From: CAZUNB01 sp964622235
Lineage (GTDB): Bacteria; Patescibacteriota; Saccharimonadia; Saccharimonadales; JAGPDM01
Direction of reading: 5' to 3'
DNA length: 64,000 bases
Assembly: GCA_964622235.1 (NCBI GenBank)
Contig: CAZUNB010000001.1
Location: forward strand, 1 to 64,000
Position numbers and translations under genes: made by a program. Positions 54,591 to 63,009 of the stretch are shown here, piece by piece. The notes beneath the pieces were generated by a model. It was not told the origin of the DNA. It did not search any database and worked only from the letters and a program-made list of their open reading frames with translations. How positions within the stretch are numbered: position 1 is the first letter of the stretch; every line of letters begins with the position of its first letter.

Positions 54591-54625
54591 AAAAAAGATG
54601 CCTGGGTTACTCAGACATCTTTTTT
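54591..54625. terminator. Bidirectional terminator
   Basis: AAAAAAGATG ... CATCTTTTTT with a CTG/CAG inner pair; gives a U-run on both strands, ending transcripts from groEL and from the DUF4352 gene. Confidence 0.75.
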
Positions 54626-54702
54626 GTTATTACCTCACCATATTCAAAAGTCTTTTTACGAAAAATATGGTTTGGAACTGTGATACGTGCATCTTTTAAG
54701 TA

Positions 54703-55402
54703 TTATTTTATCGATACGGTGTAGTCGGTACCATTACGACTAAAACTTACTACCCAAGTTCCCTGGTCGTAAAGTTCTTTGCTTACTTCAAAAACTTTTG
54801 CACCCTGTACTTTGATTCCTGGGTTTAGATCACTCAAAATTTTATCGTTCGGGTCAATCTCCGTTGAGTAGGTACTAGATGCATCTATGTCAGAATCATA
54901 TTTAACATCGTTTTTTTGTATCAACCAGGTTAAAGGTTGTTGTAGAAAATGAGCTTATCGGTTCCTTGCTAGTATTTTTAAGCGAATACTTCACGGCAAC
55001 GAAGACACCGCCATCAGCAGGAGTTTTTTCAACGTACTGTCCGCCCACAACTGTCTTTTCCTCTACTGAGTCAATGGTTACTTCTAGCCCGTCTGCATCT
55101 ATTGCTTCACCAAGGCCAAACTTTTTACTTTCTTCGACCTTTGTCGTTGGAGTTTTATTTAGCTCTTTATTCACTGCATCACCAGCTGCAAACAAGCCAC
55201 CAAGGAGCATCAATACAGTCAAAATCCCTAGTATTGAAATAATCATGGCAGTTATAGCCAGTCCTTTACTTTGTTTTTTACTTAAAGCAACTATACTGAG
55301 TATGAATCCAACTGGCGCAAACAAAAATGCAAAAACTAGCGCTAAGACTGCAATAGTATTACTACCTGACTGCTGTTTATCGTTACTAATATTATTTTCC
55401 AT
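54703..55402 (-). pseudogene. DUF4190/DUF4352-like membrane protein split by a frameshift
   Basis: Two overlapping frames read as one protein. The first (from 55402) has two membrane helices (residues 17-43 and 47-75) and the start of a DUF4352 domain (KYSLKNTSKEPISSFSTTTF); it ends soon after LVDTK. The second (to 54703) continues the domain (NDVKYDSDID, LNPGIKVQGAKVFEVSKE). They join at a run of seven A on the coding strand (54911-54917): six A would restore LVDTKNDVKYD. A one-base insertion, a sequencing error or slippage would explain it. GAGGAG precedes the ATG. Confidence 0.75.
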
Positions 55403-55586
55403 ATAAAACTCCTCATTTTAATACTGCTTAAACTTAACTATAATACCAACAAACCACTATGCCTCCATAAGGATAAATCTCTTAATTATCAACGATATTA
55501 ACTTACACAAAGAAATCAGTTTGTTTTTTTATGATTTTTTTTCTATACTAGCCCCATAAGCACAAGCATAAAAGGGTGGAAACTAT

Positions 55587-56099
55587 ATGGCAAATGAACA
55601 GAATACTAATGAACCGTTGATTCAGGCCCCGGCTGGTATGGCACCACCGCCGGCACAATCTCCTTTGAACACAACACCAAGCATTATAAAAAAACCTGAG
55701 AACGCACGAGCAGGATCAGTCACGGATAACAATAATGTAGCAACCCCTCCACGACCTACCTTTAACCCACCAAAGAACGACACTACTACTGTTACCGTAA
55801 ACACCAATACTCCTAATAGCGTGGCTAGTTCTGGTGGTGATGACAATGGTGGCTTAGCTAATCTTCGAGAACAAGCACTTGAGCAGCTCCGTCCACTCCT
55901 CGATGAAGCTACTCTCGATGCAACTGAGAAGTTTGACATCTACATGCGCCTAATTCACACCTCAAACGACTCAGGTCTACTGGCTAAAGCTCACGAAGTT
56001 GCCGCCCAAATTGAAGATAATGATGAGCGCGCTAGAGCCTTGTTTGACGTGGTAACCGAAATTGATTTCCAGTTGCACGACCAAAACCAACCTGAGTAA
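55587..56099 (+). CDS. Proline-rich protein with helical C-terminus, unknown
   Basis: A 170-residue soluble protein. Residues 1-90 are P/N/T-rich and disordered; residues 91-165 are predicted helical and acidic (LLDEATLDATEKFDIYMRL, DNDERARALFDVVTEID). GGGTGG lies 8 nt before the ATG. No family recognised. Confidence 0.65.
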   Translation: MANEQNTNEPLIQAPAGMAPPPAQSPLNTTPSIIKKPENARAGSVTDNNNVATPPRPTFNPPKNDTTTVTVNTNTPNSVASSGGDDNGGLANLREQALEQLRPLLDEATLDATEKFDIYMRLIHTSNDSGLLAKAHEVAAQIEDNDERARALFDVVTEIDFQLHDQNQPE

Positions 56100-56130
56100 G
56101 CCTATAATTTAATCAAGCTTATATTGGTGA

Positions 56131-57636
56131 TTATATGTTTTTAGCTAGTTCTTTACCAAGCTCAACACCAAACTGATCGAAACTATTTATATTCCACAGT
56201 GCTCCAAGGCAGAAAATTTTGTGTTCATATAAGGCAACAATACTGCCAAGAATCTTTGGTGTAAGCTTGTCGGCTGTAATTGTTGTGCTCGGCCGGTCTC
56301 CTGAAATCTCACGAAACACCGCTAAACTATCTTCGCTCAAAGCCTCAAGTGGTCGACCAATCGTCAGTGCTTCAGCTTGAGCCTTCATATTTGCTAATAA
56401 GAGTTTATGCTGCGACTGGTTAGCCGACGTGCTCTGCTCAAAACCAATAAAATCAACTGGGACCACCGTTGTTCCTTGATGTAGGAGCTGTATAAATGAA
56501 TGTTGCGCGTCAGTCCCTGCCGCACCCCACAAGACGGGCGCAGTATCGTAGTCAACAGCATGGCCGTCACGGCTAACGTGCTTGCCATTACTCTCCATAC
56601 TCAGCTGCTGCAGATATGAGGGTAGTAGTTTTAGTTCATAGCTGTATGGCAAGACTGCTTCGGTTTGTAGTCCTTGGACGTTTCGATACAGGATTGATAA
56701 CATCGACAAAAGCAGGGGAGCATTCAAATTGTCTGGAGAAGTTGAGAAGTGCTCGTCCATCTCGTGAGCACCGGCAAGCATTTCAGAGAAGTTTTCCACA
56801 CCGATAGCAAGCATAACGGATAGTCCAATCGAGCTCATCAGACTAAAGCGGCCGCCCACCCAATCCCAGAATCCGAAGATGTTCTCCCCGGGGATACCGA
56901 AGTCTTTTGCAGTGATTACGTTCGTGGTGACCGCTACAAAGTGCTGTGCAAGGCTAGCCTCAACACCAAGGCTATCTCTAACCCAGGCTTGGGCTAGACT
57001 AGCATTAGTCATTGTTTCTTGAGTAGTAAAGGTTTTGCTAGCGACAACAAACAGTGTCGAAAGAGGGCTGAGTGGCTTAACTACATTTTCAAATTCAGTT
57101 GGATCTACATTGCTAATAAAATGGACGTTAATGCCCTTCTGACGATAAGCTGACAGTGCTTGCACTGCCATACGAGGACCGAGGTCTGAACCGCCAATAC
57201 CAATGTTTACAATATCAGTAATTCTCTCCCCGTTGCTGCCAGTGAAGCTCCTGTCATGTACGGTCCTCACAAACTGTTTCATTTTCTCGAGTTCAGCTTG
57301 AATTAAAGGAGCAATATTTTCACCATTTACAAATATTGGTTTTTCGGCAGGTGAGCGTAGTGCAGTATGCAATACAGCGCGATCCTCGGTGTTATTAATC
57401 ACATCACCTTTAAAAAGGTTATCCCTCAATTCTGAAAACCGGCTCTTATCAACAAGATCGAGCAATTGGCTATAGGTATTTAGATCTAGCCAGCTATGAC
57501 GAGCATCCACGATTAGCCCAGCAGCATTGATCGTCAACTGATTGTTCCTGTCGACATCCCTTATGAGTTCAACAATTGGTCTATGCGAGGAATCGATAGC
57601 TGAAATTCTTTGACCGATAGCAGTTTTGTTTTCCAT
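56131..57636 (-). CDS. pgi: Glucose-6-phosphate isomerase
   Basis: Interconverts glucose 6-phosphate and fructose 6-phosphate. About 501 residues from the ATG at 57636. GIGGSDLGPRMAVQAL, VVASKTFTTQETMTNA, FGFWDWVGGRFSLMSSIG and the C-terminal SFDQFGVELGK are the family signatures. The frame runs 22 codons further upstream into a cysteine-rich, family-unlike segment that overlaps the divergent cupin gene, so I reject that start. Confidence 0.96.
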   Translation of the reverse strand: MENKTAIGQRISAIDSSHRPIVELIRDVDRNNQLTINAAGLIVDARHSWLDLNTYSQLLDLVDKSRFSELRDNLFKGDVINNTEDRAVLHTALRSPAEKPIFVNGENIAPLIQAELEKMKQFVRTVHDRSFTGSNGERITDIVNIGIGGSDLGPRMAVQALSAYRQKGINVHFISNVDPTEFENVVKPLSPLSTLFVVASKTFTTQETMTNASLAQAWVRDSLGVEASLAQHFVAVTTNVITAKDFGIPGENIFGFWDWVGGRFSLMSSIGLSVMLAIGVENFSEMLAGAHEMDEHFSTSPDNLNAPLLLSMLSILYRNVQGLQTEAVLPYSYELKLLPSYLQQLSMESNGKHVSRDGHAVDYDTAPVLWGAAGTDAQHSFIQLLHQGTTVVPVDFIGFEQSTSANQSQHKLLLANMKAQAEALTIGRPLEALSEDSLAVFREISGDRPSTTITADKLTPKILGSIVALYEHKIFCLGALWNINSFDQFGVELGKELAKNI

Positions 57637-57683
57637 ACTACTAACGCTATCATAGTAGGAGACTAAATGGGAGCAGCAACAAC

Positions 57684-58154
57684 ATGACAGATGAAGAAAC
57701 AAAGATATATGAAGACCTACGAGCGCAAATTAATGTATCAGATTTTAGTACTCAGAGTTATGTTAGAAAAGTTGAGAAACCTTGGGGATATGAGCTACAT
57801 TTCCTGCCCGACAATCTTCCATATATGGGGAAAATGCATCATATCTACGCCGGCAAACGACTTAGTCTACAGGCGCATGACCAAAAGCAGGAATCATATA
57901 TATTACTCGATGGTGACGGTTGGGTCTTACTAGAAGATTCAGACGGCAAAATGCAGAAAGTAAAACTATTAAAAAATGAAGGAATAACCACTTTACTCGG
58001 ACAAAAGCATCGTTTGTTCGCCGGTGAAAGCGATGCGAATATTATCGAATTTTCATCGCAAGAAATCGGAAATACCTTCCGACTGGAGGACGATTACGGT
58101 CGTGAGACCGAGACCGAGCAAGCACGAGCTGAGCGGAACGATTCAGCCAAGTAA
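57684..58154 (+). CDS. Cupin, mannose-6-phosphate-isomerase-like
   Basis: A 156-residue single-domain cupin. EKPWGYELHF, GKRLSLQAHDQKQESYILLDG and NEGITTLLGQKHRLFAG match the type II mannose-6-phosphate isomerase cupin, with two potential metal histidines and a glutamate. Divergent from pgi with 47 nt between starts, and 8 kb from a PMM-like enzyme, which together would link fructose 6-phosphate to mannose 1-phosphate. GGGAG lies 14 nt before the ATG. Confidence 0.8.
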   Translation: MTDEETKIYEDLRAQINVSDFSTQSYVRKVEKPWGYELHFLPDNLPYMGKMHHIYAGKRLSLQAHDQKQESYILLDGDGWVLLEDSDGKMQKVKLLKNEGITTLLGQKHRLFAGESDANIIEFSSQEIGNTFRLEDDYGRETETEQARAERNDSAK

Positions 58155-58163
58155 ACAATTAGC

Positions 58164-59405
58164 TTACTTTCCTTCGAAACGAAGTGCATCGATTGGGTGC
58201 TTACGGGAGGCTTTCAAAGCCGGCCAGAGACCACTAACAACTCCTATCAACCCAGACCCAACCATGGCCGTGACCGCCACCACAATAGTTATCTTTGGCT
58301 CAATATCAAAGTAATAGCCACCAACAAAACTGACCAACCAAGCTAACCCGAGGCCGATACCCCCGCCGACTAGACTCAAAACGACGGCTTCTATTAGAAA
58401 CTGAGTCAAAATGTGGAACTCGGTTGCTCCGATAGCTTTACGAAGCCCAATCTCCTGCGTGCGCTCAGTAACGCTCAAAAGCATAACGTTCATTATCCCG
58501 ATACTACCAACTACAACTGAGATCATGGCAACAAGAGCCACGAAGCCGGTTAGATAATTGAAGACACTGTTAGTTACATCTAGTATCTCGTCCTGCTTAA
58601 TAACCGTAAAATCTTGTTGTCCCTTATGATTATTTTTAATAGTCGCATTGATTTTATCGCTAATCATCGCAACATCAACGCCCTCTTTGATAATTACATC
58701 GATTTCGGCTATCTGAACGTTGTCGTTGTTGAGTTTCTTAGCTTGTGGAAGTGAAATAAATATCGCATTATTAACAGCTGCGCCCAGATCGACACCGCCG
58801 CTACCAAGTTGCTTGTCGTTCATCACGCCAGTGACAACAAATTTTTCTCCTTTAATTGTAATTGGTCGACCAATCGGGTTTTCTCCACGGAAATATTTCT
58901 GATTGACGCTCTGACCAATGGTGGCAATTTTAGCGTTTTTGTCATCGTCACTAAAGAAACTGCCACTCTGAACTTTATGTTGCAATGCCTTTTGGTAGTC
59001 TTCTGAAGTTGCAATAATAAAGCTATTATCGACTTTCTGGTCTTTGATCTCGGCATTTCCAGTCAAAATCATAATTGGGGCAGCACCAGACACCTCTGGT
59101 AATTTTTTAATACTATCGACATCTTTTTCGCTTAAGGTCGACGCGCCATACGAGGCAAGTAGGTTGTAGCCTGCAATGTTGCCACTCTTGTCTTTCTTGA
59201 CAGTTTCACCGGGACTAATGTTGACTAGCCGGCTACCGAGATCATCGACACTACCCGAGACCGAGCGTTTAACACCTTCACCGAAGGCGACAATTGTCAC
59301 GACCGAAAAAACTCCGATGATAATACCGAGCAAAGTCAATAAACTACGAGTTTTTGCCCGTGAGATCGAAAGCAGGGCGATGCGAGTATTCTCGAGGATC
59401 ATCAT
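58164..59405 (-). CDS. MacB/FtsX-type ABC transporter permease
   Basis: A 413-residue permease with the MacB layout: first membrane helix (about residues 18-40), a periplasm-type MacB_PCD domain (about 41-280), then three helices in the FtsX domain (GSIGIMNVMLLSVTERTQEIGLRKAIGA is the family segment, cited in part). Its start overlaps the ATPase stop (ATGA), so they form one unit. Such systems usually handle lipoproteins, peptides or toxins. Confidence 0.88.
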   Translation of the reverse strand: MMILENTRIALLSISRAKTRSLLTLLGIIIGVFSVVTIVAFGEGVKRSVSGSVDDLGSRLVNISPGETVKKDKSGNIAGYNLLASYGASTLSEKDVDSIKKLPEVSGAAPIMILTGNAEIKDQKVDNSFIIATSEDYQKALQHKVQSGSFFSDDDKNAKIATIGQSVNQKYFRGENPIGRPITIKGEKFVVTGVMNDKQLGSGGVDLGAAVNNAIFISLPQAKKLNNDNVQIAEIDVIIKEGVDVAMISDKINATIKNNHKGQQDFTVIKQDEILDVTNSVFNYLTGFVALVAMISVVVGSIGIMNVMLLSVTERTQEIGLRKAIGATEFHILTQFLIEAVVLSLVGGGIGLGLAWLVSFVGGYYFDIEPKITIVVAVTAMVGSGLIGVVSGLWPALKASRKHPIDALRFEGK

Positions 59406-60556
59406 GATATTGCTTTCTTCTTATTTGTGCTATTTTTTTTCTTAGTAGCCGGATTTTTTTTCTTAGTTGAAGTTGTGACACCTCGGCGATTCTTGCGCGA
59501 CAGCTCGCGGACAGTCTTTGACTTACGATAAGTACGGACTTTTTTTGCAACAGAACTAGTCTGATGCACCGGTATGGCAATTCGGTCTATAGAGTCGTCT
59601 ATTTCGGTAGGTGCTGCTGGTAACGCAGCCATATTTTCTGAGTCTGAATCGACATGAATAACTAGTGGCGCAATTGGTGCTGGCACTTGCGCGAGCTGTA
59701 AGACATTGAGTTCTGTATCACGTGTTCCTGCCACAAAGTCCTCGTGGATATTCGCCTGGTACTCAATTGCATCGATGGCTGGCATAGTTCGCTCTTGATC
59801 ACTCTCAACTAGTATCTTCGCAGCTGGCTCATTCGAGCGGTACGCTTGGCGATTAGTCCGAAAGTCATAATTATTCGTTTGACTTTTGTCGCTAACCAAC
59901 TCACCGTCAACGATATGAATTGTACGCTGAGCTTGTTTTGCGATCACCTCGTTATGTGTCACGATGATCACTGTATGACCTTTCTTGTTTAGCTCACGTA
60001 ATAAATCAATAATCTGTTGGCCAGTCTCCTGATCGAGATTACCAGTTGGCTCGTCAGCTAAAATTAAACTCGGGTTATTAGCCAGCGCTCGTGCCACCGC
60101 TACCCGCTGTTTTTGGCCACCAGAAAGTTGGCTAGGCATGTAGTACCCGCGATCAGTTAGACCAACCTGCTCGAGTAATTCATGAGCTCGTTTTTCGCGC
60201 TGGATTTTTGATGTCCCGAAATACACCATTGGTAAGATGATGTTATCAATAACATGTTGACGGGGAAGCAGATTAAAGCTCTGAAAGATAAAACCAATTT
60301 TTTGACGACGAATCTTTGCGGCCCTTCGGCTACTAAGACTAGCTGTATCGATATCGTCAAGTATATACTCACCATTAGTGGGTACATCAAGCAGACCCAA
60401 CAAATTCATAAGTGTGGATTTGCCTGAACCACTCGGGCCAGTCACTGCTAAGAATTCACCGTGCTCAACACTAAAATTAACGCCACGAAGCACGGGCGTG
60501 GCACCATTACCACTACCGTAGATTTTATGAATACGCTTAATTTCAATTTCAGCCAT
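59402..60556 (-). CDS. MacB/LolD-type ABC ATPase with a long basic C-terminal tail
   Basis: A 384-residue protein from the ATG at 60556. Residues 1-225 are a standard LolD/MacB ATPase: GPSGSGKST, LSGGQKQR, LILADEPTGNLD and VTHNE. The remaining 155 residues are unlike any ATPase: acidic first, then lysine/arginine-rich (KKVRTYRKSKTVRELSRKNR and a K/T/N-rich end), probably disordered. A TATTAT hexamer lies 6 nt before the ATG; the frame's 11 extra upstream residues are unsupported. Partner of the permease. Confidence 0.88.
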   Translation of the reverse strand: MAEIEIKRIHKIYGSGNGATPVLRGVNFSVEHGEFLAVTGPSGSGKSTLMNLLGLLDVPTNGEYILDDIDTASLSSRRAAKIRRQKIGFIFQSFNLLPRQHVIDNIILPMVYFGTSKIQREKRAHELLEQVGLTDRGYYMPSQLSGGQKQRVAVARALANNPSLILADEPTGNLDQETGQQIIDLLRELNKKGHTVIIVTHNEVIAKQAQRTIHIVDGELVSDKSQTNNYDFRTNRQAYRSNEPAAKILVESDQERTMPAIDAIEYQANIHEDFVAGTRDTELNVLQLAQVPAPIAPLVIHVDSDSENMAALPAAPTEIDDSIDRIAIPVHQTSSVAKKVRTYRKSKTVRELSRKNRRGVTTSTKKKNPATKKKNSTNKKKAIS

Positions 60557-60562
60557 CACCCT

Positions 60563-60568
60563 ATAATA
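60563..60568 (-). promoter_or_regulatory. Candidate -10 element of the MacB-type operon
   Basis: TATTAT on the minus strand, 6 nt before the ATG at 60556. Confidence 0.45.
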
Positions 60569-60618
60569 TAGCCGAGAAGTAACAGACATGGAAGTGCTTA
60601 AGGTAAAAAAACCAAAAG

Positions 60619-61290
60619 CTACAGCTTACCGAGCAAGTCCTCTAGTGCACTTACGTTCTCGATAATGTGTTTTACTCTCAATTTTTCGGCTTCATGTGTG
60701 TTTAAGTGGCCAGTTAGAACAACAACCGCCTCAACTCCTGCAGCTTGAGCCATAAGTACATCATTTTTTGCATCACCAACCATAACAGTCTCTTCTGGTA
60801 AAATATTCTGTTCTTTTAAAATTCGATTTATACCTTCAGGGTGCGGCTTGGCATAAAGTGCGCTGCTGAGATCATGTGGTGTAACTATTTGAGAGAATAC
60901 CTGTGGTATATTAAAATTTGGAAAAATTATTTCTCGTAGTAGCTTTGAACTAGCACCAGTTGCAATCGCAATCTTGTATTTTCTAGATAGACGCTTTAAG
61001 ACTCCAATAGAGCCTGGAACTAGCGTCAAACAATCTACAAAGCTGTTTCCAAAGAGGTGCTCCTCGTAGATAACGATTGCCTCGGCTAGTAGTTCAGGAC
61101 TGTCTTTAAGCAGCTCGGCCAACTCTTCTTGGTGTGAAGATCCCCACTTTGCCTCAATCCGTTTTTTCTCTTCTTTTTGAGATAAATGTATACCCACACT
61201 TAGCAAAGCTTGGTGGTAACACTTATAATATCCCTCGGTTGAGCCAAGTGTGAAGACATCATCCCAGTCAAAAATTATTAGTTTAATCAT
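60619..61290 (-). CDS. HAD-IA phosphatase, phosphoglycolate-phosphatase-like
   Basis: A 223-residue HAD enzyme: IIFDWDDVFTLGS supplies the nucleophile, IATGASSKLL motif II, KPHPEGI the lysine, and MVGDAKNDVLMAQAAG the acidic motif IV. An alpha-helical cap lies at about residues 16-85. Likely a small-molecule phosphatase. Leaderless-type start (TATTAT 7 nt upstream). Confidence 0.85.
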   Translation of the reverse strand: MIKLIIFDWDDVFTLGSTEGYYKCYHQALLSVGIHLSQKEEKKRIEAKWGSSHQEELAELLKDSPELLAEAIVIYEEHLFGNSFVDCLTLVPGSIGVLKRLSRKYKIAIATGASSKLLREIIFPNFNIPQVFSQIVTPHDLSSALYAKPHPEGINRILKEQNILPEETVMVGDAKNDVLMAQAAGVEAVVVLTGHLNTHEAEKLRVKHIIENVSALEDLLGKL

Positions 61291-61297
61291 TTATCCA

Positions 61298-61303
61298 ATA
61301 ATA
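61298..61303 (-). promoter_or_regulatory. Candidate -10 element of the HAD phosphatase gene
   Basis: TATTAT on the minus strand, 7 nt before the ATG at 61290. Confidence 0.4.
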
Positions 61304-61618
61304 TCACGCAACTAACATTGATATGTCTCCTGAGAAGGGTTGTACTTTTAACGGATGAATAGAATACAGATTTTTAACAAAGGAGAGAGGGATGACGCTC
61401 GATTCGCTCACTATTCCGTCGGCCCGAGTCTCACAAGTAAACTTGCTCGATTATCCTTCCTTGCGAACCCTTTTTTGACTTTGTTAAATGAGAGGTATAA
61501 CACTGCGATGTTAGACTATGGCTCATCGCCATATTCCAACATCTTCGCTATGCTGCTCAAATCAAATAGATTTGAGCTAGTCTAAACCCTCTCGGGTTCG
61601 TAGCCTGAACAATCCCAA
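61304..61618. other. Repeat-rich non-coding block downstream of tRNA-Ser(GCT)
   Basis: No gene is supported. It holds the GGGATGACGCTCG repeat (61380-61420), a GAACCCTTTTTTG segment (near 61466-61480), an inverted repeat CTCAAATC/GATTTGAG (near 61556-61576) and the AACCC/GGGTT palindrome (61585-61598). Confidence 0.55.
61380..61420 (+). repeat. tRNA-flank repeat, copy c
   Basis: GGAGAGAGGGATGACGCTCG, TTCGCTCACTATTCCGTCG; nearly the same as 24962-25001. Confidence 0.6.
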
Positions 61619-61658
61619 CCAATGTAAAAGCCCACCATTTGGTGGGTTTTTACATTGG
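61619..61658 (-). terminator. Hairpin downstream of tRNA-Ser(GCT), overlapping its CCA
   Basis: On the minus strand CCAATGTAAAA (first three bases are the encoded CCA) pairs perfectly with TTTTACATTGG, and CCCACC with GGTGGG. Confidence 0.65.
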
Positions 61659-61748
61659 CGGAGAGAGAGGGATTCGAACCCTCGCGGGGCCGTGAAGCCC
61701 CCTACAGCTTTAGCAAAGCCGCCCCTTCAGCCACTTGGGTACCTCTCC
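61656..61748 (-). tRNA. tRNA-Ser(GCT)
   Basis: A 93-nt cloverleaf with encoded CCA. Acceptor GGAGAGG, anticodon stem CGGCT/AGCTG with loop TTGCTAA (anticodon GCT, codons AGC/AGU), long GC-rich variable arm, T-arm GAGGGTTCGAATCCCTC. Confidence 0.95.
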
Positions 61749-61777
61749 TCGTCGTCACATCAAGCTTCTGTGGTTTC

Positions 61778-61799
61778 GTTTTAGTCGTCGACTAAAAAC
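61778..61799. repeat. Short palindrome between tRNA genes
   Basis: TTTTAGTCG-T-CGACTAAAA, a 9-bp perfect inverted repeat between tRNA-Ser(GCT) and tRNA-Arg. Confidence 0.5.
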
Positions 61800-61819
61800 T
61801 ACTCCGCTGATGCTCCTCT

Positions 61820-61856
61820 TGAATTTTCAAACAGCTTCGCTTGGTTTGAAAATTCA
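61820..61856 (-). terminator. Hairpin downstream of tRNA-Arg
   Basis: TGAATTTTCAAAC and GTTTGAAAATTCA form a perfect 13-bp stem with an 11-nt loop, 10 nt after the tRNA-Arg 3' end; no U-tract. Confidence 0.55.
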
Positions 61857-61866
61857 TGGCTGTACG

Positions 61867-61943
61867 TGGTGTACCCGGGGGGATTCGAACCTCCGACCTC
61901 TTGTACCGCAAACAAACGCTCTATCCAGCTGAGCTACGGGTAC
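61867..61943 (-). tRNA. tRNA-Arg(GCG)
   Basis: A 77-nt cloverleaf with encoded CCA. Acceptor GTACCCG/CGGGTAC, discriminator A, D-loop with A20 (arginine identity), anticodon loop TTGCGGT: anticodon GCG, G37. The GCG anticodon is unusual in bacteria, which normally use ACG edited to ICG. Confidence 0.9.
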
Positions 61944-62004
61944 ACGCAAGCGTAGCAACTATTGTAGCGCTAAACTACTGATAATAAAAGCAATCTGCGC
62001 ATAT

Positions 62005-62619
62005 TTAGAGGTGTAGTTGGTTGATGGTTTTATCAATAAAATTCATTTCACGCTCTTCAAGTGGCAGATGGCGTTGTAAAATCGCGACAACTAGATCAAC
62101 CTCTGCCTTCGTCATGTAAGCTTCGGTAGGCAAGCCAAAGCGTTTCAAAGGCCGGAAAGTTAGCAAATACAATCCACGCTCAGCTTGAATTGAAAATGAA
62201 CGAAATGTTTCGAACGGAAACAAGGCATCGCCGATGGAGATCCCATCATCGTCGATGATATATGTTCGACTATTCGGCTTAGCATTGATAAAATACAATA
62301 AACCACCACTTAAGAGTAGTAAAACAACGACACTAAAGATGTCACGTTGCCAGTAAATTATACCCGCGCTGATTGCAAAAACCACTGACACGAAGCCTGC
62401 GTACCACCCTATACCTCGTTGATGTGAAATATACTCGCTGGCTTGCCAGCTAACTTCTTGCGGTTGATCCGGCCCCTTGACATCTGGCATTTCTGTTTGC
62501 AAATTGTCGTTACTGTTGTCATCATCTTCAGCTTCAAAACTCCAGCCAGCAGAATCATCCTGTTGATTGTCGGCAACTTTTGCATCCTCAGCTTGGTTGT
62601 TTGTCTTTTCCTCTGCCAT
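62005..62619 (-). CDS. Two-helix membrane protein, unknown
   Basis: A 204-residue protein: a disordered acidic N-terminus (residues 1-65), two membrane helices (about 70-110), then a PH-like cytosolic domain (TYIIDDDGISIGDALFPFET, RPLKRFG). Similar small proteins are frequent in Candidate Phyla Radiation genomes, but I cannot name the family. TATACT lies 9 nt before the ATG. Confidence 0.65.
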   Translation of the reverse strand: MAEEKTNNQAEDAKVADNQQDDSAGWSFEAEDDDNSNDNLQTEMPDVKGPDQPQEVSWQASEYISHQRGIGWYAGFVSVVFAISAGIIYWQRDIFSVVVLLLLSGGLLYFINAKPNSRTYIIDDDGISIGDALFPFETFRSFSIQAERGLYLLTFRPLKRFGLPTEAYMTKAEVDLVVAILQRHLPLEEREMNFIDKTINQLHL

Positions 62620-62834
62620 ATCATAAGCAGTATAACAAAACTAGACAAAAACCACACTAGCAAGAGTACCGTTATATCCTTTGAGATGATATAATCCAAT
62701 GTACGTTTCGTTCGAGCGAAATACATCAAACTGAAAAGGTGACCAGACTAGTGTCAGGTAAAACTTGATCTAAATAGCGAACTGGTATACTTAACCAGTG
62801 AGTGTCGCGGAGCGAGGTCAACTCGCAACAACGT

Positions 62835-62925
62835 GGAGAGGTGACCGAGCGGTTGAAGGTACCGGTCTTGAAAACCGGCAAGGCGTAACCCGTCTTCGAG
62901 GGTTCGAATCCCTCCCTCTCCGCCA
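62835..62925 (+). tRNA. tRNA-Ser(TGA)
   Basis: A 91-nt cloverleaf with encoded CCA. Acceptor GGAGAGG/CCTCTCC, anticodon stem CCGGT/ACCGG, loop CTTGAAA (anticodon TGA), long variable arm, T-arm GAGGGTTCGAATCCCTC, discriminator G. Confidence 0.96.
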
Positions 62926-62964
62926 ATTAGATAGCCCACCGCTTAGGTGGGTTCTCTAATTGGC
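62922..62964 (+). terminator. Hairpin downstream of tRNA-Ser(TGA), overlapping G73 and CCA
   Basis: GCCAATTAGA (G73, CCA and trailer) pairs perfectly with TCTAATTGGC; CCCACC pairs with GGTGGG inside. No U-tract. Confidence 0.65.
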
Positions 62965-62978
62965 GTTTAGCAATCCGA

Positions 62979-63009
62979 GAACCCGTATTTTGCGCAGCAA
63001 AAAGGGTTC
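62979..63009. repeat. GAACCC/GGGTTC palindrome downstream of tRNA-Ser(TGA)
   Basis: GAACCC pairs with GGGTTC and TATTTTGC roughly with GCAAAAA; homologous to 25014-25046 in the same orientation relative to its tRNA. Confidence 0.55.

Noticed and set aside
54902..54924. Programmed +1 frameshift in the DUF4352 gene
   Set aside because: No stimulatory structure or known slippery context beyond an A7 run; a one-base insertion or read error is simpler.
54966..55406. 146-residue plus frame
   Set aside because: Antisense shadow of the DUF4352 gene.
61735..61932. Plus-strand frame ending near WCTRGDSNLRP
   Set aside because: It spans the antisense of tRNA-Arg and part of tRNA-Ser; not a gene.
62726..62939. 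Minus-strand frames reading REGFEPSKTGY and similar
   Set aside because: They are antisense of tRNA-Ser(TGA), a well-known false protein.
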